NCBI GenBank assembly: GCA_900299145.1
Contig: OMIN01000144.1
Location: forward strand, 62,001 to 126,000
Source: Betaproteobacteria bacterium
GTDB lineage: Bacteria > Pseudomonadota > Gammaproteobacteria > Burkholderiales > SG8-41
Direction: 5' to 3'
DNA length: 64,000 nt
Below are positions 52,962-61,219 of the stretch, one piece after another. Each line of letters opens with the position of its first letter. The stretch's first letter is position 1. Position numbers and translations under genes: made by a program. Under the pieces are notes generated by a model that worked only from the letters and a program-made list of their open reading frames with translations, ran no database searches and was not told where the DNA came from.

Positions 52962-53981
52962 ATGAAAATGATTTCCCCCGACCGCGTGCAACTCTCCGCC
53001 GACGAGGCGCGCACGCTGTCCATCAACGCGCTGAAAAAAGCGGGTTTCGACGACGAGCAGGCTGGCGTCATTGCCGGGCACGTGCTGGATGCCGCGTTGT
53101 GCGGCTACGAATATTCAGGCTTGCCGAAATTGCTGAATGTGTTCGAGCACCGCAACCTGCGCCAGACGCGCCGCAAGCTGCGCGCGGTGCATGAAACGCC
53201 GGTATCGGCGATGATTGATGGCGGCAACAACTGCGGCATGTACACGCTGATGCGCGCGGCGGAGATGGCCATCGAGCGCGCGCAACAGCACGGTTTCGCG
53301 GTGATCGGCATGAACAACAGCTGGATGAGCGGGCGTGGCGCGATTTTCGTCGAGACCATTGCGCGCGCCGGGTTGATCGGCATCCACACCGTGAGTTCCA
53401 CGCGCCATGTCGCACCGCCGGGTGGGGCGAAAGCCGCGTATGGCACGAACCCGCTGTCGTTTGGCTTTCCGACGGCGGGTGACCCCTTCGTGATCGACAT
53501 GGGAACGTCGGCCTTCATGTCCACCGACCTTCAATTCCGAGAGCGGCGCGGCGAACAGCTGCCGGAAGGTGTCGCCATCGACGCGCAGGGCAGGCCCACG
53601 CGCGACCCTACGGCCATGCGCAACGGCGGCGCGCTGCTGGCGTTCGGCGGCTACAAGGGTTTCGCCATGGCGATGGCGGCGCAGGCGCTGGGCGTGTTCT
53701 GCGGGTCCGGCAACGATCAGGAACAGAACTACGGTTATCTGATGATGGCGATGAAGCCGGATTTGCTGATGCCGCTGGCGGATTACCGCAAGCAGCTGAG
53801 CGAAAACCTCGCGCGCATCAAGGCCACGCCGCGATTGCCGGGCGTGGAAGAAATCCGCTTGCCGGGCGAGCGTTCGTTCCGCGAGCGCGAGCAGCGGCTG
53901 CGCGAAGGCATTGTCATCGACAAGTTTATTTACGATGCGCTGCTGGCAGTGCCCGCCGGGCAGCTTCCGCCGCTGTTGTAA
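52962..53981 (+). CDS. Malate/L-lactate dehydrogenase-family (Ldh2) oxidoreductase
   Basis: A 339-residue NAD(P)-dependent oxidoreductase of the LDH2/MDH2 family, unrelated to ordinary lactate dehydrogenases. Landmarks are DAALCGYEYSGLPKL, IDGGNNCGMYTLMRA, YGTNPLSFGFPT, FVIDMGTSAFM and LLAFGGYKGFAMAM. Where many members have an N-S-x-H-F-G segment with the catalytic His, this protein reads NNSWMSGRGAIFVE, a pattern I associate with a separate subfamily. The substrate is a 2-hydroxy or 2-oxo acid. An AT-rich element starts at its stop codon. Confidence 0.85.
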   Translation: MKMISPDRVQLSADEARTLSINALKKAGFDDEQAGVIAGHVLDAALCGYEYSGLPKLLNVFEHRNLRQTRRKLRAVHETPVSAMIDGGNNCGMYTLMRAAEMAIERAQQHGFAVIGMNNSWMSGRGAIFVETIARAGLIGIHTVSSTRHVAPPGGAKAAYGTNPLSFGFPTAGDPFVIDMGTSAFMSTDLQFRERRGEQLPEGVAIDAQGRPTRDPTAMRNGGALLAFGGYKGFAMAMAAQALGVFCGSGNDQEQNYGYLMMAMKPDLLMPLADYRKQLSENLARIKATPRLPGVEEIRLPGERSFREREQRLREGIVIDKFIYDALLAVPAGQLPPLL

Positions 53982-54006
53982 AAATTACAATAAAAACAAA
54001 TAGTTA
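53981..54006 (-). repeat. AT-rich dispersed element, copy 16 (reverse)
   Basis: AAAAATTACAATAAAAACAA followed by ATAGTTA, beginning at the last base of the Ldh2 stop codon. Confidence 0.82.
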
Positions 54007-54351
54007 AGGCATTTCGATGGAGGTGCGTGGCACCCTTGCGGCGTGGTTACGCCGTCCGTCGCGTCAGCGATGACGTTACCAAGCCGAAGATGTAGTGCGT
54101 TCGGCTAATAGCCGGCCGCTGCGCGGGCGGCGTAGGCGTGCTTGAAAACTTTTCGAGCTACCCCATTTACTTTTTGTCAGCGGTTGTCCGGCCCGGTTTC
54201 CCGAGGGTTCGCGTCAAGGCTGTTGTGAAAAATTCACGGTTTTGCGCAACGGACTGTAACCGCGACAGAGGCGGCGCGTTAGTGGAACTGTAGTGTGGGC
54301 AAAAGCAGCTTTTCACGGGAGGCGTCACGGTAACTTGCAAGGAGGTGGCTC
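53982..54351. other. Intergenic region without recognisable gene
   Basis: About 370 bp between the Ldh2 gene and the DUF3567 gene. Apart from the AT-rich element at its start it holds GC-rich sequence with short palindromic patches (GCGTGG-TTACGCC near 54040) but no open frame or RNA gene I can support. The end has a strong ribosome site GGAGG at about 54341-54345 for the next gene. Confidence 0.6.
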
Positions 54352-54585
54352 ATGAACGTGGTCTACAACAGCGAAAACTTCTACGTGGTCGAATACGCCG
54401 ACAGGCGCGGTTTCGAGCTGGTGGATAAGCACAGCCGCCGCAGCACGTTCTTCCAGGGCGATGTCGCCGAAAAATTTGCCCAGTCCGTCAACAATATTCT
54501 TTCCGAAGACAACTCGCCGGAAGCGGTCGATGAATTTCAGAGCAACTTCGGCGTTGTGATGGGGCAGCCGCTGGTGCTGCATTAA
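54352..54585 (+). CDS. DUF3567 (BTH_I0359-type) small protein
   Basis: A 77-residue cytoplasmic protein that fits the DUF3567 family found in Betaproteobacteria: an opening VVYNSENFYVVEY, then GFELVDKHSRRSTFFQGDVAE, and a C terminus ending MGQPLVLH, which is the family's hallmark ending. AAGGAGG lies 7 bp before the ATG, the best ribosome site in the window. No function is established. It is useful as a taxonomic marker. Confidence 0.88.
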   Translation: MNVVYNSENFYVVEYADRRGFELVDKHSRRSTFFQGDVAEKFAQSVNNILSEDNSPEAVDEFQSNFGVVMGQPLVLH

Positions 54586-54663
54586 GGGGGCACGGGGTTT
54601 CGCGGTCGGGGCCTTGCTTCGCGCGCCGTGGCGGAATCTGGCCCGCCACGGTAGATCTTCGCT

Positions 54664-54694
54664 GTAACTATTTGTTTTAAAAAGAATATTTTTG
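54664..54694 (+). repeat. AT-rich dispersed element, copy 17, containing a promoter -35
   Basis: GTAACTATTTGTTTTAAAAA then GAATATTTTTG. Here the element forms the -35 and spacer of a promoter-like sequence (54672-54700). Confidence 0.75.
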
Positions 54695-54700
54695 TATACT
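54672..54700 (+). promoter_or_regulatory. Sigma-70-like promoter
   Basis: TTGTTT (54672-54677) and TATACT (54695-54700) are separated by exactly 17 bp. This is the best-matching promoter I found by eye, and it reads toward the hairpin at 54715 and the VOC gene. Confidence 0.6.
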
Positions 54701-54711
54701 CTGAGGGTGTG

Positions 54712-54746
54712 GAACGCGCGTGGAAAGTTCACGCGCGAGTTTTTTT
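54712..54746 (+). terminator. Intrinsic terminator or attenuator hairpin
   Basis: CGCGCGTG (54715-54722) pairs with CACGCGCG (54730-54737) around a 7-nt loop, followed by AG and seven T residues (54740-54746). It lies about 15 bp after the promoter-like -10 and before the VOC gene, so it could end DUF3567 transcripts, produce a very short RNA, or attenuate the VOC gene. Confidence 0.75.
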
Positions 54747-54791
54747 GTACGCTCAGTACAACAGTTAAATCCCTCACCGCGAATTTCCGCC

Positions 54792-55268
54792 ATGACGACC
54801 AAGACAACCGTGTCGAATTACCCGCCAACGCCCGGATTGCTGGATAACACCCAGATCACACAGGTTTCCCAAAGCAGATACATCGCCCACATCGCGGTGC
54901 CCTGCCGCAATCTGGATGAAACCGCGCGCTGGTATTCGCAGGTGCTGGGCGCACAGCCGGTGCGCATCCTCGATGACCGCGTAACCTTCAGCTTCGGCGG
55001 CGTGCTGCAACTGGTGTGTCATCTTGAACGGCGGGCGATCGAGCTGTCGCCGCGAGCGTATCCGCGGCATTTCGGCCTGACGTTTCTGAACATGGAAGAC
55101 TTCAACCGCATGCGTGATCATGTCACGAAACAGGACGTCAAGGTGCTGATGCAGCCGACCGCGCGCTTTGCCGATACGCCGCATGAGCACCAGACGTTCA
55201 TGGTGGTCGATCCTTCCGGCAACGTGCTGGAATTCAAGTGCTATCTGAGGCCGGAACTGAGCTACTGA
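54792..55268 (+). CDS. VOC-superfamily (glyoxalase/dioxygenase-fold) protein
   Basis: A 158-residue single-domain vicinal-oxygen-chelate protein. The ATG at 54792 is chosen because the upstream extension runs into the terminator hairpin. The metal-binding pattern is visible: HIAVPCRNLDETARWYSQVLG (first His), CHLERRAIELSPRAYPRHFGLTF (second His region), and DPSGNVLEFKCYL with the terminal Glu. About 40 residues precede the fold. It may be a dioxygenase, isomerase or resistance protein; the family is too broad for more. Confidence 0.83.
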   Translation: MTTKTTVSNYPPTPGLLDNTQITQVSQSRYIAHIAVPCRNLDETARWYSQVLGAQPVRILDDRVTFSFGGVLQLVCHLERRAIELSPRAYPRHFGLTFLNMEDFNRMRDHVTKQDVKVLMQPTARFADTPHEHQTFMVVDPSGNVLEFKCYLRPELSY

Positions 55269-55461
55269 GCGGCGCTGCCCCGCGTGCAATGCTTTCCGCA
55301 ACGATTCCGTGACACTGGCGCGGAATCAACTTGTTACAGCCGAATTCGTTACAATCTGAAGCCGTCTCGCCGTGCCCAGGGTCGCAGGGTTCCCGTGGTT
55401 CGCTTGAGAACAGAGCCTGCCCGATAACAATAATTTACATACTTCTATCAGGGACCCCCGC

Positions 55462-56190
55462 ATGGCCGACATGATCATGGTGATTTGTATCGTGACCAGC
55501 GCGTATTTCATACGCGGCATCACGGGCTTTGGTTCCGGTCTGATTTCGATTCCGCTGCTGGCGCTTTCTCATCCGCTGACGTTTGCGATACCCCTGTTGC
55601 TGGCGCTCGACTTCACGGCAGCCATGGTGCTTGGCGGGGTCAACCGCAAGCAGACTGAGTGGAGCGAAATCAAGGTCTTGCTGCCGGCCGGTATCGTGGG
55701 TGGGATGGTCGGTGTGGTGGCGCTGCTCAAATTGCCCACAACGCCGATTCTGGTAGCGCTCGGCGCCTTCACCATGTTTTTCGGATTTCGCAACGTGTTT
55801 GGCCTGCAGCCGGTGGGGCAGATCAACAAGATTTGGGCGGTGCCCGCAGGGCTTGCCGGTGGGGCCACCGGTGCGTTGTTTGGCGTTGGTTCTCCACCGT
55901 ACGTGATGTATTTATCGCGCCGGCTTAGCGACAAAAGCCAGATGCGCGCGACGTTTTCCTGGCTGATTGCGGTGGACGGCGCGGCACGTCTGATCTGGTT
56001 CGCCATCGCCGGCTTGCTGTTTGACGGCAAACTGATTACGGCCTATCTGGTGTGTCTGATTCCCATGGCTTTTGGCCTGTATTCCGGTAATAAAGTGCAC
56101 ATGGACATGACCAGCGGCGGGATGCTGAAGGCGGTAGGCATGCTGCTGGTATTGAGTGGCGCGATGCTGTTCTTGAAGGCGGTTGCATGA
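55462..56190 (+). CDS. TauE/SafE (TSUP) family sulfite/anion exporter-like membrane protein
   Basis: A 242-residue inner-membrane protein with about seven to eight helices. The family pattern is clear: RGITGFGSGLISIPLLAL near the N terminus and its repeat GGATGALFGVGSPPYVMYL in the second half, both with the Gly/Pro-rich re-entrant motif. TSUP members move sulfite, sulfoacetate or related anions. The PhnD-like receptor follows with its start 77 bp downstream. A link to the TauD-like dioxygenase at 60327 and organosulfur use is possible but unproven. Confidence 0.86.
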   Translation: MADMIMVICIVTSAYFIRGITGFGSGLISIPLLALSHPLTFAIPLLLALDFTAAMVLGGVNRKQTEWSEIKVLLPAGIVGGMVGVVALLKLPTTPILVALGAFTMFFGFRNVFGLQPVGQINKIWAVPAGLAGGATGALFGVGSPPYVMYLSRRLSDKSQMRATFSWLIAVDGAARLIWFAIAGLLFDGKLITAYLVCLIPMAFGLYSGNKVHMDMTSGGMLKAVGMLLVLSGAMLFLKAVA

Positions 56191-56267
56191 CGCGCGGCCG
56201 GTTGTGCCGCGGGAAGGGGGGCGCTATGATGGAACTCCATCGAAAAACTGGGATTCTCGAGGGGACG

Positions 56268-57128
56268 ATGAGACTGGCAATAATGGCACGTGCGGTATTT
56301 GCGTTGGCACTGGCGATGGTGTGGCCGCTGACAGTTCAGGCACAAGCGCAGGCGCCGGCCAAGCCCTACGCGTTCAACGTGCTTAACCAGCGTACGCTGG
56401 CGCTGACCGCCGAGTACTGGAATCCGATACTGACCTACGTCAGCAAGAAAAGTGGCGTGCCACTGGAATAGAAGCTGACCCGGACTGCACAGGAAGGCAA
56501 CGCGATCGCTGAAAAAGGCGGCTACGATTTTCTGTACACCAACCATTTTTTCACGCCGGAACGCGACGGCTTGGGATTTCAGGTGATTGCGCGGCCGGTG
56601 GGGCCGGGCTTGCAGTCGCAAATCGTCGTTCCCAGCGATTCGCCGGCACGCACACTGCAGGATCTCGAAGGCAAGGACGTTGGGTTCGTATCGCGGGACG
56701 GTTTTTCCGGTTACTACGTTCCGCTGGACGCCCTGTTGCGAGCCAAGGTCAGGGTAAACATGTCCATCACCGGCAATCAGGAGGCATCGGTGGCGCAGCT
56801 CAAGGTGGGCAAGATTGCGGCGGCGGGTGTCAATGGTCTGATTCTGGAGCGCTATGCGCGCCGTGAAGGTTTTGCTTATCGCGCACTGTGGACGTCGCCG
56901 ATGTATCCCGATTTGTGCATCATGGCGCACAAGCGCGTTCCGGCAGACAAAATCGCGGCTGTGCGGGCGGCGTTGGTGGGAATGAACAAGGATCCGGAAG
57001 GGCGCAAGGTGCTCGAGGCATCGGCGGCCGTTATAAAGGCCACTGGCGATACCGGTTTCGTGGCGTCGGACGACAAGGAATACGACGGTTACCGGACGTT
57101 CTTCAAGAATACCCTGGTGAAAAGGTAA
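56268..57128 (+). pseudogene. PhnD-like periplasmic binding protein interrupted by an amber codon
   Basis: From the ATG at 56268 (AGGGG just upstream) the frame gives a signal peptide ending TVQAQ and the start of a phosphate/phosphonate-type binding protein. It meets TAG at 56469-56471 after KSGVPLE and continues in the same frame (KLTRTAQEGNAIAEKGGYDFLY) to 57128. No other lesion is seen, and a single change from TTG (Leu) would explain the stop. The remaining residues follow the PhnD fold, for example VPSDSPARTLQDLEGKDVGFVS and VAQLKVGKIAAAGVNG. The hybrid kinase starts 8 bp later, so this was probably its ligand-sensing partner. Confidence 0.83.
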
Positions 57129-57136
57129 CGGCGAGA

Positions 57137-60100
57137 ATGGCGCGGGACGAGTCTTCGCGGGAAGTGGGAATGCAGAGACCCTGGTATCAATTCTGGATGG
57201 ATTGGGGGCTGGTGCCGCGGTTGATGGCCACGGTGGGCATCGCCGTGGTCGCCGGTGGCGTACTCCAATCGTCGCTGCTGGTGATTGAAGGCGCGGCTGA
57301 ACACAACGCGCGGCTAGAGCGCGAAATGAAAGAGTTTCTGAATTACCTTGCGCCCGTCGTGGCGGATCAGGCGTTGACCGGCGATTATGCAGCCATCGAG
57401 CAGACGCTGAAAAAGCAGGTGACGCGCACGGAAATACAGGCTTTGTGGTGGAGTGATCAAGCGGGGCGCACGTTGCGCGCCTCCGACGTTGTCGACAAGC
57501 GCACGGCGCCGGGCTGGTTTTGCGACGTGATCGACATCAAGGTTGTTGCAGATCAATCGGTTCCGGTGGAAGCTGGCGGCGTGCAGTACGGCGAGTTGCA
57601 CGGGCAAATGTCGCCTATTCATGCGCAAAACCGCCTTTGGCAGCAGTTCGTCAAGCAGCTGCAGATCGTGGTGGCGACATTGTTTCTGATGCTGCAATTC
57701 ATCTGGCTGATTTTTCGTGGCAATTTGAGCACGTTGCGCGATCTGACCACCGGCGCCAATCGATTCAGTCAGGGCGACTACGCCGTGCGGATCAAATCCG
57801 ATGGCGCGCCCGAAGTACGGCAGGCCGCGGACGCCTTCAACAACATGGCCACCAACACCGAGACGCTGCTTACCTCGCTCGGGCAAAGCGAGGCGAAGAA
57901 CCGGCTGCTTGCGTCCATCGTTGAGCAATCAAGCGAGGCGATCTGGACCACGGATCTGGATGGCCGCGTGACCAGCTGGAACGCGGGTGCTGCCGCGATG
58001 TTCGGTTACAGTGCCGCCGATGTGATGGGCCACGTCGTCAACGAAACCGGAAAAATTGATCCGGCTGTGGAAAGTGATCGTTGGCGGCGTTTGAAGCAAC
58101 TGGAAAAATTTTCGTACGACAGCAGGGCGGCGAAGCAGTCCGGCGAAGAGATCTACATTCAGGTCGCCGTGGCGCCCCTGCTGGGCGCCGATGGGCAGTG
58201 CGTGGGCAAGATTGCCGTGGCGCGCGATGTGACAGAGCGCAACCGCCATGAAGAGGCGTTGCGCAACGCACGCGCCGCGGCCGAGAGTGCCAGCCAGGCG
58301 AAGAGCGCGTTCCTTGCGCGCATGAGCCATGAAATCCGCACGCCGATGAATGGCGTGCTTGGCATGACCGAACTGTTGCTGGAAACCGGGCTCACCAGCA
58401 CGCAGCGCAAGTACGCCGAAACCGTGCACCGTTCGGGCAACAACCTGCTTGGCATCATCAACGACGTGCTGGATTTTTCCAAGATCGAGGCCGGCAAGCT
58501 GGAGCTGGAACAGGTCGAACTGGACGTGCGGCGCACGCTGGAAGACGTTGTCGACATGCTGGCCGAGCGTGCCCACACCAAGGGGCTGGAACTTGCGTGC
58601 GGCATTCCGTCCGATTTGCCGGTGCAGTTAGTGGGTGACCCACTGCGGTTGCGGCAGGTACTGACCAATCTTGCCGGCAATGCGATCAAATTCACCGCGT
58701 CCGGTTCGGTGCTGATCAGTGCGGCATGCCTGGAAGACGCGGGTGGCAAGGTGACGCTGCGGTTCGAGGTCAAGGACACCGGGCCGGGAATCGCGCTTGA
58801 AGCGCAGGGCCGTATTTTCGACGAATTCTCGCAGGCTGACGGCTCCACCACACGTCAGCACGGCGGGTCGGGTCTGGGGCTGGCGATCAGCAAACAGTTG
58901 GTGGAAATGATGGGCGGGCGCATCCAGGTGGAATCGGTGCCCGGCGCCGGCGCCACCTTCTGGTTTACTGCGGTGTTCCGTCGCGCCAACCCGGCGGGCC
59001 AGATGCCCGCGGTAGCGGACAGCGCCGCTGCGGTAAAGCTCGAAGGCGTGCGTGCGCTGCTGGTGGAATCGAGTGCGGTGAGCCGCGGCATACTGACCGC
59101 GCAGGCCAACGGCTGGCGCATGGTCACCCGCGTCACCGATACGCTTGAGCAGGCGCTGCCTCTTCTGAAGCAGGCGGCCGCGCGCGGCGTGCCGTTTGAT
59201 ATTGTGGTGGTGGACATGGGATTTGCCGAAGAGAACCCGCTGGGCTTTGCGCGATCCGTTCGCGCTGATCCGGCAATTTCGCGCGCGCGGTTGGTGATGA
59301 TGGTGCCGGTGGGCAATCACGCCATCATTCAGGAAGCGCGCGATTCCGGTATCGATGCCTGTCTGGTGAAGCCCGTACGGCAGTCGGCGCTCTACGAGGC
59401 GCTGGTGGGGGTCATGGGCGGCTACTCCGAAGCCGTGGGCGATGCCGGCGGCGCGGGTAAAAAGGCCGCGCCGGTGACCAGAACCAACCGCACGGTTTTG
59501 CTGGTCGAGGACAATCTGGTGAATCAGGCAGTGGCGCTCGGCATGCTGAAGAATCTGCTGGGCTATAACGTGACGGTTGCCGGCAACGGCCAGCAGGCGG
59601 TTGAGCTTTACGAGAAGTCGTCGTTTGATCTGATATTGATGGATTGCCACATGCCGGTGATGGACGGCTTCGAGGCCACGCGCGAAATCCGCAAGCGCGA
59701 AGGACAATCTGGCAAGCGCATCCCCATTGTGGCCTTGACAGCCAACGCGCTGGCGCAGGATCGCGTCGATTGCCTGAATGCCGGCATGGACGATCATCTG
59801 GGCAAACCGTTCAGCCGCCAGCAGATACAGGAAATGGTCGAACGCTGGATGCCGCAGGATGCCCAGACGGCGTTAAGCCGAACGGCGCGTATCGCGGTCG
59901 GAAAGCAGTTGCCGGTGGACGTGGTGCTCGACCGGCGTGTGTTGCGGCAACTGAGCGAACTGCAGGGCGGCGACGGCAGCGCGCTGCTGGCCAGCATTTT
60001 GAATATTTTCTCGCTGGAATCGCCGAAGGAAGTCGCAGCACTGGCTCGGGCGGTTACCGCCGGAGACGCATCCGGGATCACGCGCTCGGCGCATTCCCTG

Positions 60101-60280
60101 AAATCGAGCAGCGGTAATATCGGCGCCACGGTTTTGAGCCAGATTTGTGCCGATCTGGAGGCTGTTGGCTGTGGTGGCGACACCGGGTCGGCGCCGGGAT
60201 TGTACGAAAAGCTCGAAGCAGAGCACGTGCGCGTTCAGGCCGCAGTGCGGGCAGAGCTTGCTGCATTGACGCCAGCGTAA
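57137..60280 (+). CDS. Hybrid sensor histidine kinase with HAMP, PAS, two receiver domains and HPt
   Basis: A 1047-residue membrane kinase. The ATG at 57137 follows the binding-protein stop by 8 bp. Order of domains: TM1 about 30-50, periplasmic region to about 175, TM2 (IVVATLFLMLQFIWLIF), HAMP, PAS (SEAIWTTDLDGRVTSWN), HisKA with FLARMSHEIRTPMNG, and HATPase (NAIKFT, DTGPGI, GGSGLGLAI). A first receiver lacks the acidic pair (LLVESSAVS) and is probably a pseudo-receiver. A true receiver follows (LLVEDNLVNQ, LILMDCHMPVMDG, GKPFSR). A C-terminal HPt ends the protein (HSLKSSSGNIGA). This BarA-like phosphorelay needs a separate response regulator, which is not present here. Confidence 0.9.
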   Translation: MARDESSREVGMQRPWYQFWMDWGLVPRLMATVGIAVVAGGVLQSSLLVIEGAAEHNARLEREMKEFLNYLAPVVADQALTGDYAAIEQTLKKQVTRTEIQALWWSDQAGRTLRASDVVDKRTAPGWFCDVIDIKVVADQSVPVEAGGVQYGELHGQMSPIHAQNRLWQQFVKQLQIVVATLFLMLQFIWLIFRGNLSTLRDLTTGANRFSQGDYAVRIKSDGAPEVRQAADAFNNMATNTETLLTSLGQSEAKNRLLASIVEQSSEAIWTTDLDGRVTSWNAGAAAMFGYSAADVMGHVVNETGKIDPAVESDRWRRLKQLEKFSYDSRAAKQSGEEIYIQVAVAPLLGADGQCVGKIAVARDVTERNRHEEALRNARAAAESASQAKSAFLARMSHEIRTPMNGVLGMTELLLETGLTSTQRKYAETVHRSGNNLLGIINDVLDFSKIEAGKLELEQVELDVRRTLEDVVDMLAERAHTKGLELACGIPSDLPVQLVGDPLRLRQVLTNLAGNAIKFTASGSVLISAACLEDAGGKVTLRFEVKDTGPGIALEAQGRIFDEFSQADGSTTRQHGGSGLGLAISKQLVEMMGGRIQVESVPGAGATFWFTAVFRRANPAGQMPAVADSAAAVKLEGVRALLVESSAVSRGILTAQANGWRMVTRVTDTLEQALPLLKQAAARGVPFDIVVVDMGFAEENPLGFARSVRADPAISRARLVMMVPVGNHAIIQEARDSGIDACLVKPVRQSALYEALVGVMGGYSEAVGDAGGAGKKAAPVTRTNRTVLLVEDNLVNQAVALGMLKNLLGYNVTVAGNGQQAVELYEKSSFDLILMDCHMPVMDGFEATREIRKREGQSGKRIPIVALTANALAQDRVDCLNAGMDDHLGKPFSRQQIQEMVERWMPQDAQTALSRTARIAVGKQLPVDVVLDRRVLRQLSELQGGDGSALLASILNIFSLESPKEVAALARAVTAGDASGITRSAHSLKSSSGNIGATVLSQICADLEAVGCGGDTGSAPGLYEKLEAEHVRVQAAVRAELAALTPA

Positions 60281-60326
60281 GCGTGCCGGTTTACCGCCCC
60301 ATGCGGATTTGTGAGTGAAGGAGACG

Positions 60327-61193
60327 ATGATGCAGGTTACACGACTGACCCCGCAGTTTGGCGCTGCCATTACCGGCGTGGATCTTGGCCGGTTGGATGA
60401 CGCGCAGTTCGCCGCGATCAAACAGGTCTGGCATCAACACCGCGGCTTGATGGCGTTTCCGAAGCAGAATATTTCGGACGATGCGCTGCTTGCGTTCTCC
60501 CGGCGATTTGGGCCGCTTGATCCACCACCGAATCAGGAAAATGGCCGTCAATCGCCGGCGGGCTATCCCGACATCTACGTGATATCCAACGTCAAGGACA
60601 ACGCGGGGCGGCCGATCGGTGCGCTGGGCGATGGCGAAGCCGTATGGCACACCGACATGAGCTACGAATCCATGCCGCCGCTAGCCTCGATGCTGACCGC
60701 GCGCGAGATACCTTCGAGCGGCGGCGACACCTGGTTCACCGACATGACCGGCGTTTACGAAGACCTGCCGCCCGCGCTTAAAAAGCGTGTTGCCTCGCTG
60801 AAGGTCAAGCACGACGGCACTTACAACTCGGGCGGATTTTTGCGCGCGGGTGTGAAGCCCACCGACAATCCGATGCAAGCGCCCGGCACGCTGCACCCGG
60901 CGGTGATCCGCATTCCTGAAACCGGCGATGCGGTACTGTATCTGGGGCGCCGCCGCATGTCGTATATACCCGGCCTTTCGCTTGAAGAAAGCGAGGCGCT
61001 GTTGAACGAGCTGTGGAAATATCCTGCTGCCGAGCATCGCATCTACAAACACCGCTGGAGTATCGGTGATCTGGTGGTTTGGGATAACCGCACCACCATG
61101 CACCGGCGCGATCCGTTTCCCCCGACGCAGCGGCGGCTCATGCACCGCACGCAGATCAAAGGCGTGGCGGCGCCGGCAGCTTTCCCGACTTAA
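60327..61193 (+). CDS. TauD/TfdA-family Fe(II)/2-oxoglutarate dioxygenase
   Basis: A 288-residue non-haem iron dioxygenase. AAGGAG at 60318-60323 precedes two ATGs at 60327 and 60330; either may be used. The iron triad is visible: WHTDMSYE (His, Asp) and the distal His in NRTTMHRRDPFP, followed by the oxoglutarate-binding Arg in RLMHRTQIKG. Such enzymes hydroxylate and cleave taurine, alkyl sulfates or phenoxyacetates. The nearby TauE/SafE protein would fit organosulfur use, by inference. The stop is followed at once by an AT-rich element. Confidence 0.9.
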   Translation: MMQVTRLTPQFGAAITGVDLGRLDDAQFAAIKQVWHQHRGLMAFPKQNISDDALLAFSRRFGPLDPPPNQENGRQSPAGYPDIYVISNVKDNAGRPIGALGDGEAVWHTDMSYESMPPLASMLTAREIPSSGGDTWFTDMTGVYEDLPPALKKRVASLKVKHDGTYNSGGFLRAGVKPTDNPMQAPGTLHPAVIRIPETGDAVLYLGRRRMSYIPGLSLEESEALLNELWKYPAAEHRIYKHRWSIGDLVVWDNRTTMHRRDPFPPTQRRLMHRTQIKGVAAPAAFPT

Positions 61194-61219
61194 AAATTAT
61201 TAATAAAAACAAATAGTTA
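61194..61219 (-). repeat. AT-rich dispersed element, copy 18 (reverse), between convergent genes
   Basis: AAAATTATTAATAAAAACAA followed by ATAGTTA. It starts right after the dioxygenase stop and supplies the TAA stop of the LLM gene on the other strand. It is the only copy at a convergent junction. Confidence 0.85.

Noticed and set aside
2871-57128. Pyrrolysine or general amber recoding to explain the three in-frame TAG codons
   Set aside because: Several intact genes here use TAG as their true stop (for example 965-967, 17771-17773 and 36358-36360), and the enzyme families involved do not use pyrrolysine.
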